Assembly: GCA_900541895.1 (NCBI GenBank)
Contig: UWSI01000018.1
Location: forward strand, 1-36,046
Origin: an uncultured Actinomyces sp.
GTDB lineage: Bacteria; Actinomycetota; Actinomycetes; Actinomycetales; Actinomycetaceae
Reading direction: 5' to 3'
DNA length: 36,046 bases
Shown here: piece by piece, positions 7,089 through 16,019 of the stretch
How the letters are laid out: each line of letters begins with the position of its first letter
Numbering within the stretch: position 1 is the stretch's first letter
Translations under genes and position numbers: made by a program
The notes under the pieces: generated by a model
Database searches by the model: none
Seen by the model: the letters and a program-made list of their open reading frames with translations, nothing else
Told to the model about the DNA's origin: nothing

Positions 7089-9767
7089 TTAGCGCCCGGT
7101 CAACTGCCAGGCGTCTTCATTCTCTTCAGGCTCTTCATCGACCCAGTCGGTCCGACCACCAAAATCATGTCCGGAGTAAGGATCCGAGGAAGCTGTATCC
7201 CCATCGTACCCGTTTGAAGGAGCCTTAGACGACTGGTCAGCAAAATTCGACGAAGAAACTTCCTGTTGCTGAGTAGGTGCGGGCGCGGGTTCAGGGGCGC
7301 TCTCTCCCCTGAGCATGGCCAAAATTTCGGGGAGCTGTTCGGGAGCTACCAATACCTGGCGCGCCTTCGAGCCTTCAGAAGGCCCAACAATCTCACGCGA
7401 TTCCAGGAGGTCCATCAGACGCCCTGCTCGCGCAAAACCAACGCGAAGCTTTCGCTGCAGCATCGAGGTCGAACCCAGCTGAGTTGAAATAACCAGCTCA
7501 GCTGCGGCCAAGAGATCATCAAGATCGTCACCAATGTCCTCGGCAACCTTTGCGGTCTTTGCGGGGGCAAGAACATCCGGACGGTACTGAGCCTGCATCT
7601 GTTCTTTAACGTGGGAAACGATCGAATGAATTTCAGATTCAGTAACCCAGGCACCTTGAACACGCATCGGTTTACTTGCGCCAGAAGGAAGGTACAAGGC
7701 GTCACCTTGACCGATGAGCTTCTCCGCACCAGGCTGATCCAAAATCACTCGAGAGTCAGCCAAAGATGAGGTCGCAAATGCCAAACGCGAAGGAATATTC
7801 GCTTTAATCAAACCGGTGACAACATCAACGGAAGGACGCTGAGTTGCAAGGACGAGGTGAATACCAGCTGCGCGCGCAAGCTGGGTAATACGCTGAACCG
7901 AAGCTTCAACATCGCGGGGGGCAACCATCATCAGGTCCGCGAGCTCATCGACAACGACCAGCAAGTAGGGATAGGGTCGCAATTCACGATTAAGACCCGG
8001 AAGAGCCTTCACTTGGCCTGCAGACACAGCCTTGTTGAAATCATCAACATGCTTAAAGCCATATGTCGCAAGATCGTCGTAGCGCGCATCCATTTCCTTC
8101 ACGACCCATTCAAGCGCTTCAGCGGCCTTCTTCGGATCGGTGATGATCGGGGAAATCAGGTGCGGAATACCCTCGTAGATCGTCAATTCGACTCGCTTGG
8201 GATCGACCAGGATCATGCGAACCTGCGAGGGCGTCGCACGCATCATGATCGAGGTAATCATCGAATTCACGAATGACGACTTACCGGAACCAGTCTGGCC
8301 AGCAACCAGAAGGTGCGGGGTCTTCGCCAGGTTGGTAACGACGTAGCCGCCTTCAACATCCTTACCAACACCGACAACTAGGGGATGTTGGTTACGCTGA
8401 GCAGCGCCAGAGCGAAGAACATCTCCCAGCGCGACAGTTTCTCGGTCCGAGTTCGGAATCTCAATACCGATTGCCGATTTTCCGGGAATCGGGGCGAGAA
8501 TTCGCACGTCTGCCGAGGCCACAGCGTAGGCAATATTCTTCGAAAGGTTTGTCAGGCGATCAACCTTCACTCCTGGCCCCAAGGTCACTTCGTAACGTGT
8601 CACTGTTGGGCCGCGAGAGAAGCCAGTCACTTGGGCATCAACATTGAATTCTGCGAAGACCTGACGCAACGCCTGCACGACTTGATCATTGACCGCCGAG
8701 CGAGTCTTATGGGGAGCACCGCGCACAAGAAGCTCGCTTGAAGGAAGCGTATAGGAGAGGTTCTCATCCAGTTCCGCTTGGAATCCACCTGCAGGCTCTT
8801 CAGTATGAGCAGGCGGCTCAGGGTCGGCCTGGTCCTCGATATTTTCGGTGACCGAAAGAGCAGGAACCTGCATTGCCTCCGTTGGCGCATCCATCGCCGA
8901 GGAAGCGGGCTGTCCCTCGGGAACATGCGGCGCTGAGGCAGGCATCACCCGAGTGCGCTGCGTATCCACCCGGGAAGGAACATCTTCTTGGGGCTCAGAT
9001 TCCACTGCCCTGCGGAAGTGTTCATCGCCGTCATAGGAATCCAAGAAAGGATCATCGCCAGCAGCAAGGGAACGACGCGCCTCTTCACGCGCTCGCGCTG
9101 CCGGATCGCTTTCCTCTGGCCTCGTCCGCTTAGCAAGACGGTCAACACATTCACGGACCAAGGTCGGAACCTGCGCAACCTGCGTACGCGTCCCTAAAAG
9201 GATCGAGTAGAGGAAAAGAAGAATCAAGAGTGCCGCCGCACCCCACGACGACAGCATGAGAACCAGAGGCCGAGCAATAAACCAACCGAGGATTCCACCC
9301 GCATTCTCGATCGAGATAGCAGAGTCAAAAGCGGGGTTACCTTTGCTGACATGAACAAGACCGGTCAAAGAAAGGACAACACCAAGGCTACCTGCGACGC
9401 GGTGAGGCAAGGCTGAATTTCCTGAGCGGACACGAACTAGCTCGACAGAGAAGGCGACCAAAATAATGGGCAAAACGACGGAGAAAATCCCAACAAAGCC
9501 CGCTGCACACAGGTGAATGAAATCCCCCGCTTGCCCCGAAATACCAAACCACTCACGCAGTGCGACCAGAACGGCAACCGCCACGACAATGAACGCAAGC
9601 GCATCGCGTTTCACCTGAGCATCGGTCGCGCGCCATGCTCGAATCATCGCAAGAATACCGCGTCCGATCCCGGAAAATACGCGCGCGAGAAGCCCCGGGG
9701 TCGCAGTGGACTTCCCGGCTCGTGAAGAAGATTTCGAAGATACTGAAGATGGGGATTTTCGTGCCAT
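7089..9767 (-). CDS. ftsK: DNA translocase FtsK/SpoIIIE
   Basis: Septal DNA pump that clears chromosome dimers and trapped DNA at division. The 892-residue protein has about four membrane segments in the first 200 residues (for example DALAFIVVAVAVLVAL and ALLILLFLYSIL). An acidic, low-complexity linker of about 150 residues follows. The motor domain has Walker A VAGQTGSGKSSFVNS, Walker B YLLVVVDELADLMM and the signature HLVLATQRPSVDVVTG. A C-terminal gamma winged helix (STSMLQRKLRVGFARAGRLMDLLE) should read KOPS-like guide sequences. An acidic tail ends the protein. The ATG at 9767 has no clear Shine-Dalgarno sequence; a weak hairpin of ggtag/ctacc lies just before it. Confidence 0.96.
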   Translation of the reverse strand: MARKSPSSVSSKSSSRAGKSTATPGLLARVFSGIGRGILAMIRAWRATDAQVKRDALAFIVVAVAVLVALREWFGISGQAGDFIHLCAAGFVGIFSVVLPIILVAFSVELVRVRSGNSALPHRVAGSLGVVLSLTGLVHVSKGNPAFDSAISIENAGGILGWFIARPLVLMLSSWGAAALLILLFLYSILLGTRTQVAQVPTLVRECVDRLAKRTRPEESDPAARAREEARRSLAAGDDPFLDSYDGDEHFRRAVESEPQEDVPSRVDTQRTRVMPASAPHVPEGQPASSAMDAPTEAMQVPALSVTENIEDQADPEPPAHTEEPAGGFQAELDENLSYTLPSSELLVRGAPHKTRSAVNDQVVQALRQVFAEFNVDAQVTGFSRGPTVTRYEVTLGPGVKVDRLTNLSKNIAYAVASADVRILAPIPGKSAIGIEIPNSDRETVALGDVLRSGAAQRNQHPLVVGVGKDVEGGYVVTNLAKTPHLLVAGQTGSGKSSFVNSMITSIMMRATPSQVRMILVDPKRVELTIYEGIPHLISPIITDPKKAAEALEWVVKEMDARYDDLATYGFKHVDDFNKAVSAGQVKALPGLNRELRPYPYLLVVVDELADLMMVAPRDVEASVQRITQLARAAGIHLVLATQRPSVDVVTGLIKANIPSRLAFATSSLADSRVILDQPGAEKLIGQGDALYLPSGASKPMRVQGAWVTESEIHSIVSHVKEQMQAQYRPDVLAPAKTAKVAEDIGDDLDDLLAAAELVISTQLGSTSMLQRKLRVGFARAGRLMDLLESREIVGPSEGSKARQVLVAPEQLPEILAMLRGESAPEPAPAPTQQQEVSSSNFADQSSKAPSNGYDGDTASSDPYSGHDFGGRTDWVDEEPEENEDAWQLTGR

Positions 9768-9839
9768 GGTAGGAAAAACGCTACCGCCGCATACCCGCGA
9801 AAAGGCTTAGGCACGCCGCGAAAGCCTCTTCCGAGTGCG

Positions 9840-10772
9840 TCACACATGCCCGTTCTTCATAACTTCTCGGATCTGCTCCCAGCTTGGAACAGGAAGAGCC
9901 GACTCATGAGAAATGGTGATCGCAGCAGCCGCATTCGCCATTCGTGCTGCTTCAACAAAATCATATCCCAGAAGAAGTGCCGCACACATAGTGGCGATGT
10001 GGGTATCCCCCACCCCGGCGGTATCAACCGTCGCGGATTCATACGCGGGGATCGAAATCCTGGGTTCATCAGCATGAAGTTGCAGTTCACAGCCCATAAC
10101 GCCCAGACGACGAACGAAGACCGCGTCCGGACGCATGACTCCGCGAACTCCAGTTCCGTGCTCATAGGGAGCAAGAATGTCAGACAGAGTCGCGGCCTCG
10201 CGAATATTCATTGAGACAACGTCCGCGCGCCCCAGTAAACGTGGCCATACGGACACTGGGACCTGAGCGACAGCAGGGGAAACGGAAACTACCAGGGTAA
10301 CGCCTTCGGGAAGATTCACGGCCCATCCAGTGAGGATTTCTGCACTTGTTGGATTCGCCAGATCTGAGCCCGATACATGAACTAGATCCCCTTCGCGGAT
10401 CTCCAAGGCATCCAAGGATTCACGCGAAGGTTCTGATTCCACCCCCGTAGTGACAATCGAGGTCATCGAACCATCGGCTTCGACCAGCTGAATCGCAACG
10501 CCAATGTCACCGACAAGTTCGGGAAGAAGAACCTTCACTCGTGCTTCATGGAGGAGTTGACGAACCATATACGAATTGGGACCGGTCCCCAGGGGCGAAG
10601 CGGTCGCGGTATAGACACCGAGCTTTGACACAGCAGACAAAGCCGTGAAACCACCCGCTGGAAGCGAGGTTGCTGCAGCTGCGTGAACGGAGCCTCCCCG
10701 TTCTGGCAGCTGATAAATACGCATGGGAAGAGAGAGCACAATCGAATAGGTCGAGATAAAACGCCCGGTCAT
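9840..10772 (-). CDS. PfkB-family (ribokinase-like) carbohydrate kinase, atypical
   Basis: A 310-residue ribokinase-fold protein. The C-terminal ATP-site motif is recognisable as DTAGVGDTHIATMCAALLLG at about 255-275, with the catalytic Asp kept (usual form DTTGAGD). The N-terminal lid and substrate region LPERGGSVHAAAATSLPAGG, then TALSAVSKLG, keeps the Gly pair but replaces the Asn usually found in GGxxxN. The early Asp of the family is also missing, so substrate range is uncertain. The frame is open to a GTG at 10823, but the ATG at 10772 starts directly at the conserved part. It lies 54 bases after rnj and 72 bases before ftsK, an uncommon insertion between those genes. The substrate (a sugar or nucleoside) is not predictable. 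Confidence 0.75.
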   Translation of the reverse strand: MTGRFISTYSIVLSLPMRIYQLPERGGSVHAAAATSLPAGGFTALSAVSKLGVYTATASPLGTGPNSYMVRQLLHEARVKVLLPELVGDIGVAIQLVEADGSMTSIVTTGVESEPSRESLDALEIREGDLVHVSGSDLANPTSAEILTGWAVNLPEGVTLVVSVSPAVAQVPVSVWPRLLGRADVVSMNIREAATLSDILAPYEHGTGVRGVMRPDAVFVRRLGVMGCELQLHADEPRISIPAYESATVDTAGVGDTHIATMCAALLLGYDFVEAARMANAAAAITISHESALPVPSWEQIREVMKNGHV

Positions 10773-10826
10773 GCTTCTACCGTACCTTACGCTCGTGTCT
10801 CTATCGGTGTACTCAAGTCCCACCCA

Positions 10827-12518
10827 CTATTGCAGGACGACAACTGGAACAATCATGGGGCGTCGACGCAAATGACGGCCAACCCAGCGACCAATAACGC
10901 GACGCATCGCCTGCTGAAGGACGTGTGCATCAACATTTCCGCCGGAAGCGGCCTCTTCGAGGGCTGCGGTGACGTCGGGAAGAATCTCGTCAAAAACTGA
11001 GGAATCTTCGGCCATCCCAATTGCGCGAATTGTCGGCGGTGCAAGAACCATCCCCGACTCACCCTCAACAACCGCGTAAACGCTCACAAAGCCTTCAGAT
11101 CCGAGGGTGCGTCGAGTGGCCAATTCATCTTCGGAGATCTCTCCGATAGAGGAACCGTCAACGTAGATGTACTCACACGGAACCGCACCGACGACTCTGG
11201 CATGTCCATCTTCGAGATCGACGACAACGCCATCTTCAGCAAGAACAACGTCTTCCGGCTTGACGCCGGTGAGTACTGCCAATTGACCATTGGCAACCAA
11301 GTGGCGAATCTCCCCGTGGATCGGCATGACGTTCTTCGGCTGAACAATGTTGTAGCAGTAGATCAGTTCTCCCGAGGCCGCGTGGCCGGAAACGTGAACC
11401 TTAGCATTCGCTTGGTGAACAACCTTTGCACCCAAACGCGTGAGGTCGTTAATGACGCGGTACACCGAGTTCTCGTTACCCGGAATCAAGGAAGACGCGA
11501 AAATCACCGTATCGCCGGGTTCAATACTGACAAAGCGATGCGATCCCTGCGAAATTCGAGAAAGGGCGGCCATTGGCTCTCCTTGAGACCCAGTTGCCAT
11601 GTACACCCTCTGATTGGGAGGAAGCAGGGAAATCTCATTGGAATCGACAATGAGTCCCTCAGGAATTGTGAGGTACCCCTTCTCCTGAGCGATACGCATA
11701 TTCCGTTCCATAGAACGGCCAACCAAGGCAACACTGCGACCATGATGTGCAGCTGCGTTGATGACCTGCTGGACACGGTGAACATGCGAAGCAAAAGAAG
11801 CGACAATGATCTGACCTGTTGCCTCGGCAAAAACTTGATCCAAGACCGGGCCGATCTCGCGTTCTGGGGTAACGAAGCCGGGCACTTCGGCATTCGTTGA
11901 GTCCACCATGAACAAGTCCACGCCTTCTTCACCAAAACGCGCGAAAGAGCGAAGGTCTGTCAAGCGGTGGTCAAGAGGCAGCTGGTCCATCTTGAAGTCA
12001 CCAGTGATCAGGACTTTACCTGCGGGGGTGCGAACGAAAACAGCAAGTGCGTCTGGAATCGAGTGGGTAACCGCAACGAACTCGCAATCGAAGGGACCAA
12101 TTGCTTGGCGGTCTCCTTCTTCGACAACATGAAGGTTTTCGGCAGAAAGTCGGTGCTCACGGAGCTTGGGCTCAACAAAAGCTAAAGTCAGGTCGGACCC
12201 ATAAATCGGAATATCTTCGCGGAGTTTGAGCAGATATGGAACCGCGCCGATGTGGTCTTCATGCCCATGAGTCAAAACCATGCCGACGATGTCGTCAAGA
12301 CGGTCTTCAATCCACGAAAAATCGGGCAGAATCAGGTCGACCCCAGGCTGAGACTCTTCAGGGAAAAGAACGCCGCAGTCGACAACCAGGAGTTTGTCAC
12401 CAAATTCCAAAACATTCATATTGCGGCCGACCTCACCCAGGCCACCCAGCGGGACAATCCTGAGATTCCCCTTCTTCAGAGGCGCAGGTTCAGGCAGGTT
12501 GTCGTAAAGAGGCATCAT
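10827..12518 (-). CDS. rnj: Ribonuclease J
   Basis: Metallo-beta-lactamase/beta-CASP ribonuclease with 5'-3' exo- and endonuclease activity in mRNA decay and rRNA maturation. HGHEDH at about 84-89 gives the zinc ligands; TGDFKMDQLPLD and the beta-CASP segment from about 225 onward (IIVASFASHVHRVQQ, VALVGRSMERNMRIA) follow. KVHVSGHAASGEL and MPIHGEIRHL complete the metal site, and the C-terminal domain starts near 465. At 563 residues it is of normal length. It starts at tandem ATGs (12518/12515) with no visible Shine-Dalgarno sequence, so a leaderless or weakly initiated transcript is possible. A GNAT gene sits 47 bases upstream where dapA is often found in relatives. Confidence 0.95.
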   Translation of the reverse strand: MMPLYDNLPEPAPLKKGNLRIVPLGGLGEVGRNMNVLEFGDKLLVVDCGVLFPEESQPGVDLILPDFSWIEDRLDDIVGMVLTHGHEDHIGAVPYLLKLREDIPIYGSDLTLAFVEPKLREHRLSAENLHVVEEGDRQAIGPFDCEFVAVTHSIPDALAVFVRTPAGKVLITGDFKMDQLPLDHRLTDLRSFARFGEEGVDLFMVDSTNAEVPGFVTPEREIGPVLDQVFAEATGQIIVASFASHVHRVQQVINAAAHHGRSVALVGRSMERNMRIAQEKGYLTIPEGLIVDSNEISLLPPNQRVYMATGSQGEPMAALSRISQGSHRFVSIEPGDTVIFASSLIPGNENSVYRVINDLTRLGAKVVHQANAKVHVSGHAASGELIYCYNIVQPKNVMPIHGEIRHLVANGQLAVLTGVKPEDVVLAEDGVVVDLEDGHARVVGAVPCEYIYVDGSSIGEISEDELATRRTLGSEGFVSVYAVVEGESGMVLAPPTIRAIGMAEDSSVFDEILPDVTAALEEAASGGNVDAHVLQQAMRRVIGRWVGRHLRRRPMIVPVVVLQ

Positions 12519-12565
12519 GCAATAAGTGTGCCACGTCTAGCCTTCAGAGGCCTGATGTGACCGTT

Positions 12566-13117
12566 TTAAGAATGCAATGCCCACCACAGGTGTTCATCCC
12601 GAGCCGCGGGGATTTCCGAGTCGAAAACAAAGTGACGACGCATCCCCGCGGGAGAAAATCCGCATCCTTGGATGAAGCGAATAGTCAGGGTATCTTCTGG
12701 TGCAACCCACAACCGCATTGACTCCGGGTGGAGGGTATCCACAAGAGCTGCTAGCAGACGCGATGCATGTCCGATACGCCTAAAACTACGGTGCACGTAG
12801 AGGCTGCTGATTTCTTGCCCTTCTGGAATGACGCGTCCTGGCGGCTGCTCAAGTTCCAGAGCGGGGGCATGCGAATATGCGATGAAACCAACGGGAGTCT
12901 CTTCTTCAAGAGCAACCAAGGTCTGCCCCTGCGTTGGCCTGTTTCCAGCAAGAGTTTCTTCCCACATCTGACGTGTCTGCGTCAGAACCTGTGCACGAAG
13001 CGGATGCGCTGCAGGCAGCGCACAGGCATTAAAGACTTCAGTGAAGAATTCTTGGGCCATTGCAGCAATGGCAGCGGCATCACTGGAAGTTGCTGGGCGA
13101 ACGCTTCGTTTAGTCAC
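12566..13117 (-). CDS. GNAT-family N-acetyltransferase
   Basis: A 183-residue single-domain acyl-CoA-dependent acetyltransferase. The acetyl-CoA site is seen as ISSLYVHRSFRRIGHASRLLAALVD near 105-130, with RRIGHA standing for the R/Q-x-x-G-x-G/A pyrophosphate loop. IRFIQGCGFSPAGMRRHFVFD is the usual motif B end. It starts at a GTG (13117) whose GTGA overlaps the TGA of the M16 peptidase gene; a GGAGG sits 7 bases before it, so the two are coupled. The substrate is unknown, as for most GNAT proteins. Confidence 0.85.
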   Translation of the reverse strand: MTKRSVRPATSSDAAAIAAMAQEFFTEVFNACALPAAHPLRAQVLTQTRQMWEETLAGNRPTQGQTLVALEEETPVGFIAYSHAPALELEQPPGRVIPEGQEISSLYVHRSFRRIGHASRLLAALVDTLHPESMRLWVAPEDTLTIRFIQGCGFSPAGMRRHFVFDSEIPAARDEHLWWALHS

Positions 13118-14445
13118 GCACGATCCTCCGGCACCACTTCAGCAGTGAAGACGCATCGCCTCGCAAGCTCCTGCGCAAGACCACGAACATCTTCAGCTTG
13201 AACCGCTTCGATTCGAGCAAGCGCAGCATCAACACTGAAGTAACGACCACTCAGCTCAGCGCGTCCCAAGCGGGACATGCGAGAAAGCGTATCTTCCAAC
13301 CCCAGTGCCATACCTCCGCGCAGCTGCCCGCGAACGCGAGCAAGCTCGTCTTCGCGCGGGCCAGTTGCGGCCAGCTTTTCAAGCTCCGCCTGCATGAGCT
13401 TTTCAACCTCGGAAGCTCGTTCTGGTGCTGTCCCGGCATACATTCCCCAGGCTCCCGCATCCGAATAGGGGGAATCGAAGGCATATGTCGTATAGGCCAA
13501 GCCACGCTTCTCGCGGATCTCTTGGAAGAGTCGCGAAGACATCGAGCCGCCCAGAATAGAAAGCAAAACCGACATCACGGGACGTCGATCGTCACCGGCA
13601 CGCATCGATGGGCCACCAACAATGACATGTGATTGTTCAATATGACGGTGGCGCGTTGAGCGGACCGGTTCACAAGCGGACGACCACGATCCCTGCGTCG
13701 AACGCCTCGGACGCGGAACTCGCTGCTCCTCTAATTCTTTTGCCCACGTAGGATGCAAGGAGCGCTGTACTTGCTCGACAAGTTCATCGTGGTTCACATC
13801 CCCTGCTGCGGCAACAATCAGCGAGGAGGGCGCGTAAACCCGGCGATAGTAGTCCCACACATGGTCCCGTTCAACGGCGCGAATCGTTTGGGCACTTCCA
13901 CCAACCGGACGTCCCAAAGAGTTATCGCCAAACACTGCCAATTGGAAAGCCTCGTGGACAACCTCGAGAGGATTGTCTTCTGACATCGCGAGCTCATCGA
14001 GGATGACCCCGCGTTCGATCTCAAACTCTTCTGGATCGATCAGGGAGGCAGAAATCATGTCTCCCAATACTTCAACGGCCATTGGCGCGTCTTCGCTCAG
14101 TACACGCGCCCAATAGTTTGTGTGTTCTTTTCCGGTTTCCGCATTGGACTCACCGCCAACCGCATCAAATGCTTCGGCGATATCAAAGGCACTTCTCTGC
14201 GCGGTTCCTTTGAAGAGGAGGTGTTCAAGGAAGTGGGTCGATCCGGCACTCACCTCATCCTCATCTCGCGAACCAGCCCCAACCCACCAGCTCAGCGCCA
14301 GTGAACGTGTTGCCGGCACCTTTTGAGTAATGATCCGAAGGCCATTAGGCAGAACGCTTCGTTGAACAAGCGCCCCCGAGTCCTCCCATTCTTCAACGCC
14401 ATGCATTGTTTCCAGCGGAAGCTGGCGGAAACCCTCAGTTGTCAT
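13114..14445 (-). CDS. pepR: M16 family zinc metallopeptidase (PepR/YmxG-like)
   Basis: Mitochondrial-processing-peptidase-like protease of 443 residues, the type usually encoded directly after pnp in actinobacteria. The inverted zinc motif HFLEHLLFKGT (HxxEH) is at about 71-81, and the third ligand is provided by ERGVILDELAMSEDNP about 75 residues later. The C-terminal inactive half contains HVIVGGPSMRAGDDRR and GGSMSSRLFQEIREKRGLAY, the R/Y pair that binds the substrate backbone. It starts in a TAATG overlap with the preceding membrane protein gene. It lies 15 kb from pnp because of the inserted catabolic cluster. Its natural substrates are unknown. Confidence 0.92.
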   Translation of the reverse strand: MTTEGFRQLPLETMHGVEEWEDSGALVQRSVLPNGLRIITQKVPATRSLALSWWVGAGSRDEDEVSAGSTHFLEHLLFKGTAQRSAFDIAEAFDAVGGESNAETGKEHTNYWARVLSEDAPMAVEVLGDMISASLIDPEEFEIERGVILDELAMSEDNPLEVVHEAFQLAVFGDNSLGRPVGGSAQTIRAVERDHVWDYYRRVYAPSSLIVAAAGDVNHDELVEQVQRSLHPTWAKELEEQRVPRPRRSTQGSWSSACEPVRSTRHRHIEQSHVIVGGPSMRAGDDRRPVMSVLLSILGGSMSSRLFQEIREKRGLAYTTYAFDSPYSDAGAWGMYAGTAPERASEVEKLMQAELEKLAATGPREDELARVRGQLRGGMALGLEDTLSRMSRLGRAELSGRYFSVDAALARIEAVQAEDVRGLAQELARRCVFTAEVVPEDRA

Positions 14446-15089
14446 TAATGTGTCTCTTTTTCCGTTGCCGAGGACGCGCTTGCCTGATGTCCTTCTGTGC
14501 CCTGAGCGGCGGTGGCAGTCTTGCCTGCAGTCGGGGAAGCCATGCCAGCGGCAGCTGGAGTCTTTGCTGAGGCGGAAGTTGTGGCCTCGTGAGAAGAAGT
14601 GGAGCTTGCCGAAGATGACTTCTTCTGAGTCGAAGACAAAGCAGTTGGGTGCGTCGCCTGATGCAGAGCGCGTGCTTCCTCAGCCGTTCGAGGAATTCCA
14701 CCGGTCAAGCCAACGATAAGGAGAATAAGGCTGACGATCGCTTGAACTGCAAAGAAACAAGCCATCCAGCGCAGGCCAACTTCCATTCCTTGGAAGGAGG
14801 ACACCATAGCCGTCAGATAGCTGAACACTCCGGCCACAGCACTGACGAAAAGACTCCACGAATAGAAAACACGAGCCGAAGTGCTGGTCACCAGTCGTGC
14901 GATCGCAGCGACCATACAGGTCGCAAGTGCTGGAGCAGCAACGATAATCAAGGCACTGAGAGAGACCGAGGCAATTCGACCTGGCTCCGAATGATCAAGA
15001 CTTGAGAATGTGCTGACGATCAGCCACGCCAGAATATCCAAAACCAAAAGCACTGCGCAGACAATTGCGTCTGTCAAACGTCGAAGCAT
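14445..15089 (-). CDS. Hypothetical four-helix membrane protein with Ser/Ala/Thr-rich tail
   Basis: I do not recognise a family. The 214-residue protein has four hydrophobic segments (about 7-30, 43-66, 72-97 and 105-130, e.g. AIVCAVLLVLDILAWLIVST and AVQAIVSLILLIVGLTGGI). An exposed tail of about 75 residues follows, made almost only of Ser, Ala, Thr, Lys and Glu. The start ATG at 15089 is preceded by GAGGAGGAAG, an excellent ribosome site; the frame upstream of it is not protein-like. The stop overlaps the start of the M16 peptidase by one base, so the two are co-translated. It could be an accessory or substrate-presenting partner of the peptidase, but that is only inferred from position. 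Confidence 0.75.
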   Translation of the reverse strand: MLRRLTDAIVCAVLLVLDILAWLIVSTFSSLDHSEPGRIASVSLSALIIVAAPALATCMVAAIARLVTSTSARVFYSWSLFVSAVAGVFSYLTAMVSSFQGMEVGLRWMACFFAVQAIVSLILLIVGLTGGIPRTAEEARALHQATHPTALSSTQKKSSSASSTSSHEATTSASAKTPAAAGMASPTAGKTATAAQGTEGHQASASSATEKETH

Positions 15090-15144
15090 TCTTCCTCCTC
15101 GCTCCAAGTAGTCACAGCTTAATAGGTGAACTTTGCACCCGCAG

Positions 15145-15211
15145 TGTGATTGATCCACAGGATGCACGATACCCGGCGTGTTTCCACAGTTTCTGCTTCC
15201 TAGAGTGGAAA
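15145..15211. promoter_or_regulatory. Divergent control region with candidate LacI-type operators
   Basis: In the 168-base gap between the membrane-protein gene and the lacI-like gene, TGTGATTGATCCACA (15145-15159) is an imperfect dyad. TTTCCAC (15181-15187) is mirrored by GTGGAAA (15205-15211). Either could be the operator of the adjacent LacI-type regulator. No consensus promoter is certain. Confidence 0.3.
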
Positions 15212-15257
15212 GAAGGGCGGTTGCGGCACAGTAAAGGCCACAGGAGAGGAGGCTTTT

Positions 15258-15980
15258 ATGTCCACGACACCGACGATTTCCGACGTTGCGCGTCTAGCTG
15301 GAGTATCTGTCGGAACCGTTTCGCACGTCCTCAGAGGAAAGGTCAAAGTCAGCGAGCACTTAACCCAGCGAGTTCACCAGGCGGCTAGAGTATTGGGATA
15401 TGCCGTCGACCCTTCTGCTCAAGCACTTCGCTTGGGATATCAAAACATTGTTGGTGTTGGTCTTTTAGGCGCGCGCAAAGAAGTGGAACACGCTGCCTGT
15501 TCTTTCCTTCTCCCTTTTGCCCAGGAACTCGGGCAAAACGGCATGGAAGCATTGCTCCTCTCCCCCGCTCATGACTCCGCCAAAGACCTGTGTGTAGAAG
15601 ATTTCACAGAGCTTGTCATGCGCGCGAAACGATCACACCTACATTCTCTCCTCATATGTCGAAGTGCTCATTTTCCCTCGTGTACATACATCGACGCCGA
15701 AGCACATGCGGCGCGGACGGATACAGATACCGATAGGCATCGATTGTTTCCGATAGCTCAAAGCATTCCAGTACCTCGGACTCTTCCTATATTCGAGGTT
15801 CATCTGAATGCTCTTGGTACCAGAAAACTCCATGGAGAGCGAAGGACGGCGTCACTTGAATGGCGTCCACTACGCGTAGGAAGTGCTTCTGCAGAGGGCC
15901 ACTCCCTCACCCGCGGAAATATCGCCGATTGCATTGCGGCAATCATGAATTCAAGAGATGAAACAAAAGTGGTGGGTTGA
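15258..15980 (+). CDS. LacI-family regulator with intact DNA-binding domain and decayed effector domain
   Basis: The first 60 residues are a textbook LacI/GalR headpiece: TISDVARLAGVSVGTVSHVL helix-turn-helix, VSEHLTQRVHQAARVLGY, and a hinge ending AQALRLGY, then NIVGVGLL as the first strand of the periplasmic-binding-like core. After about residue 130 I cannot follow the effector domain. The protein ends at 240 residues instead of about 330-350, and the last part is charged and Arg-rich. The start at 15258 has AGGAGG 6 bases upstream. The stop codon lies inside the stem of the terminator of the convergent fix operon, as if the gene was cut there. It may be a DNA-binding remnant, a non-inducible repressor or a pseudogene. 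It is one of only two plus-strand genes here. Confidence 0.7.
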   Translation: MSTTPTISDVARLAGVSVGTVSHVLRGKVKVSEHLTQRVHQAARVLGYAVDPSAQALRLGYQNIVGVGLLGARKEVEHAACSFLLPFAQELGQNGMEALLLSPAHDSAKDLCVEDFTELVMRAKRSHLHSLLICRSAHFPSCTYIDAEAHAARTDTDTDRHRLFPIAQSIPVPRTLPIFEVHLNALGTRKLHGERRTASLEWRPLRVGSASAEGHSLTRGNIADCIAAIMNSRDETKVVG

Positions 15981-16006
15981 AAGCAAACTCTTTCAACCCA
16001 CCACTT
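15967..16006 (-). terminator. Strong terminator after fixX
   Basis: A 17-bp perfect stem, left arm 15967-15983 (aagtggtgggttgaaag) and right arm 15990-16006, closes a 6-base loop. On the minus strand the stem is followed by a T-rich run (tttgtttc partly within it), so it should end fixABCX transcripts. The opposite orientation lacks a T tract. It contains the lacI-like stop codon at 15978-15980. Confidence 0.8.
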
Positions 16007-16019
16007 CAAGGAGAAGCTC

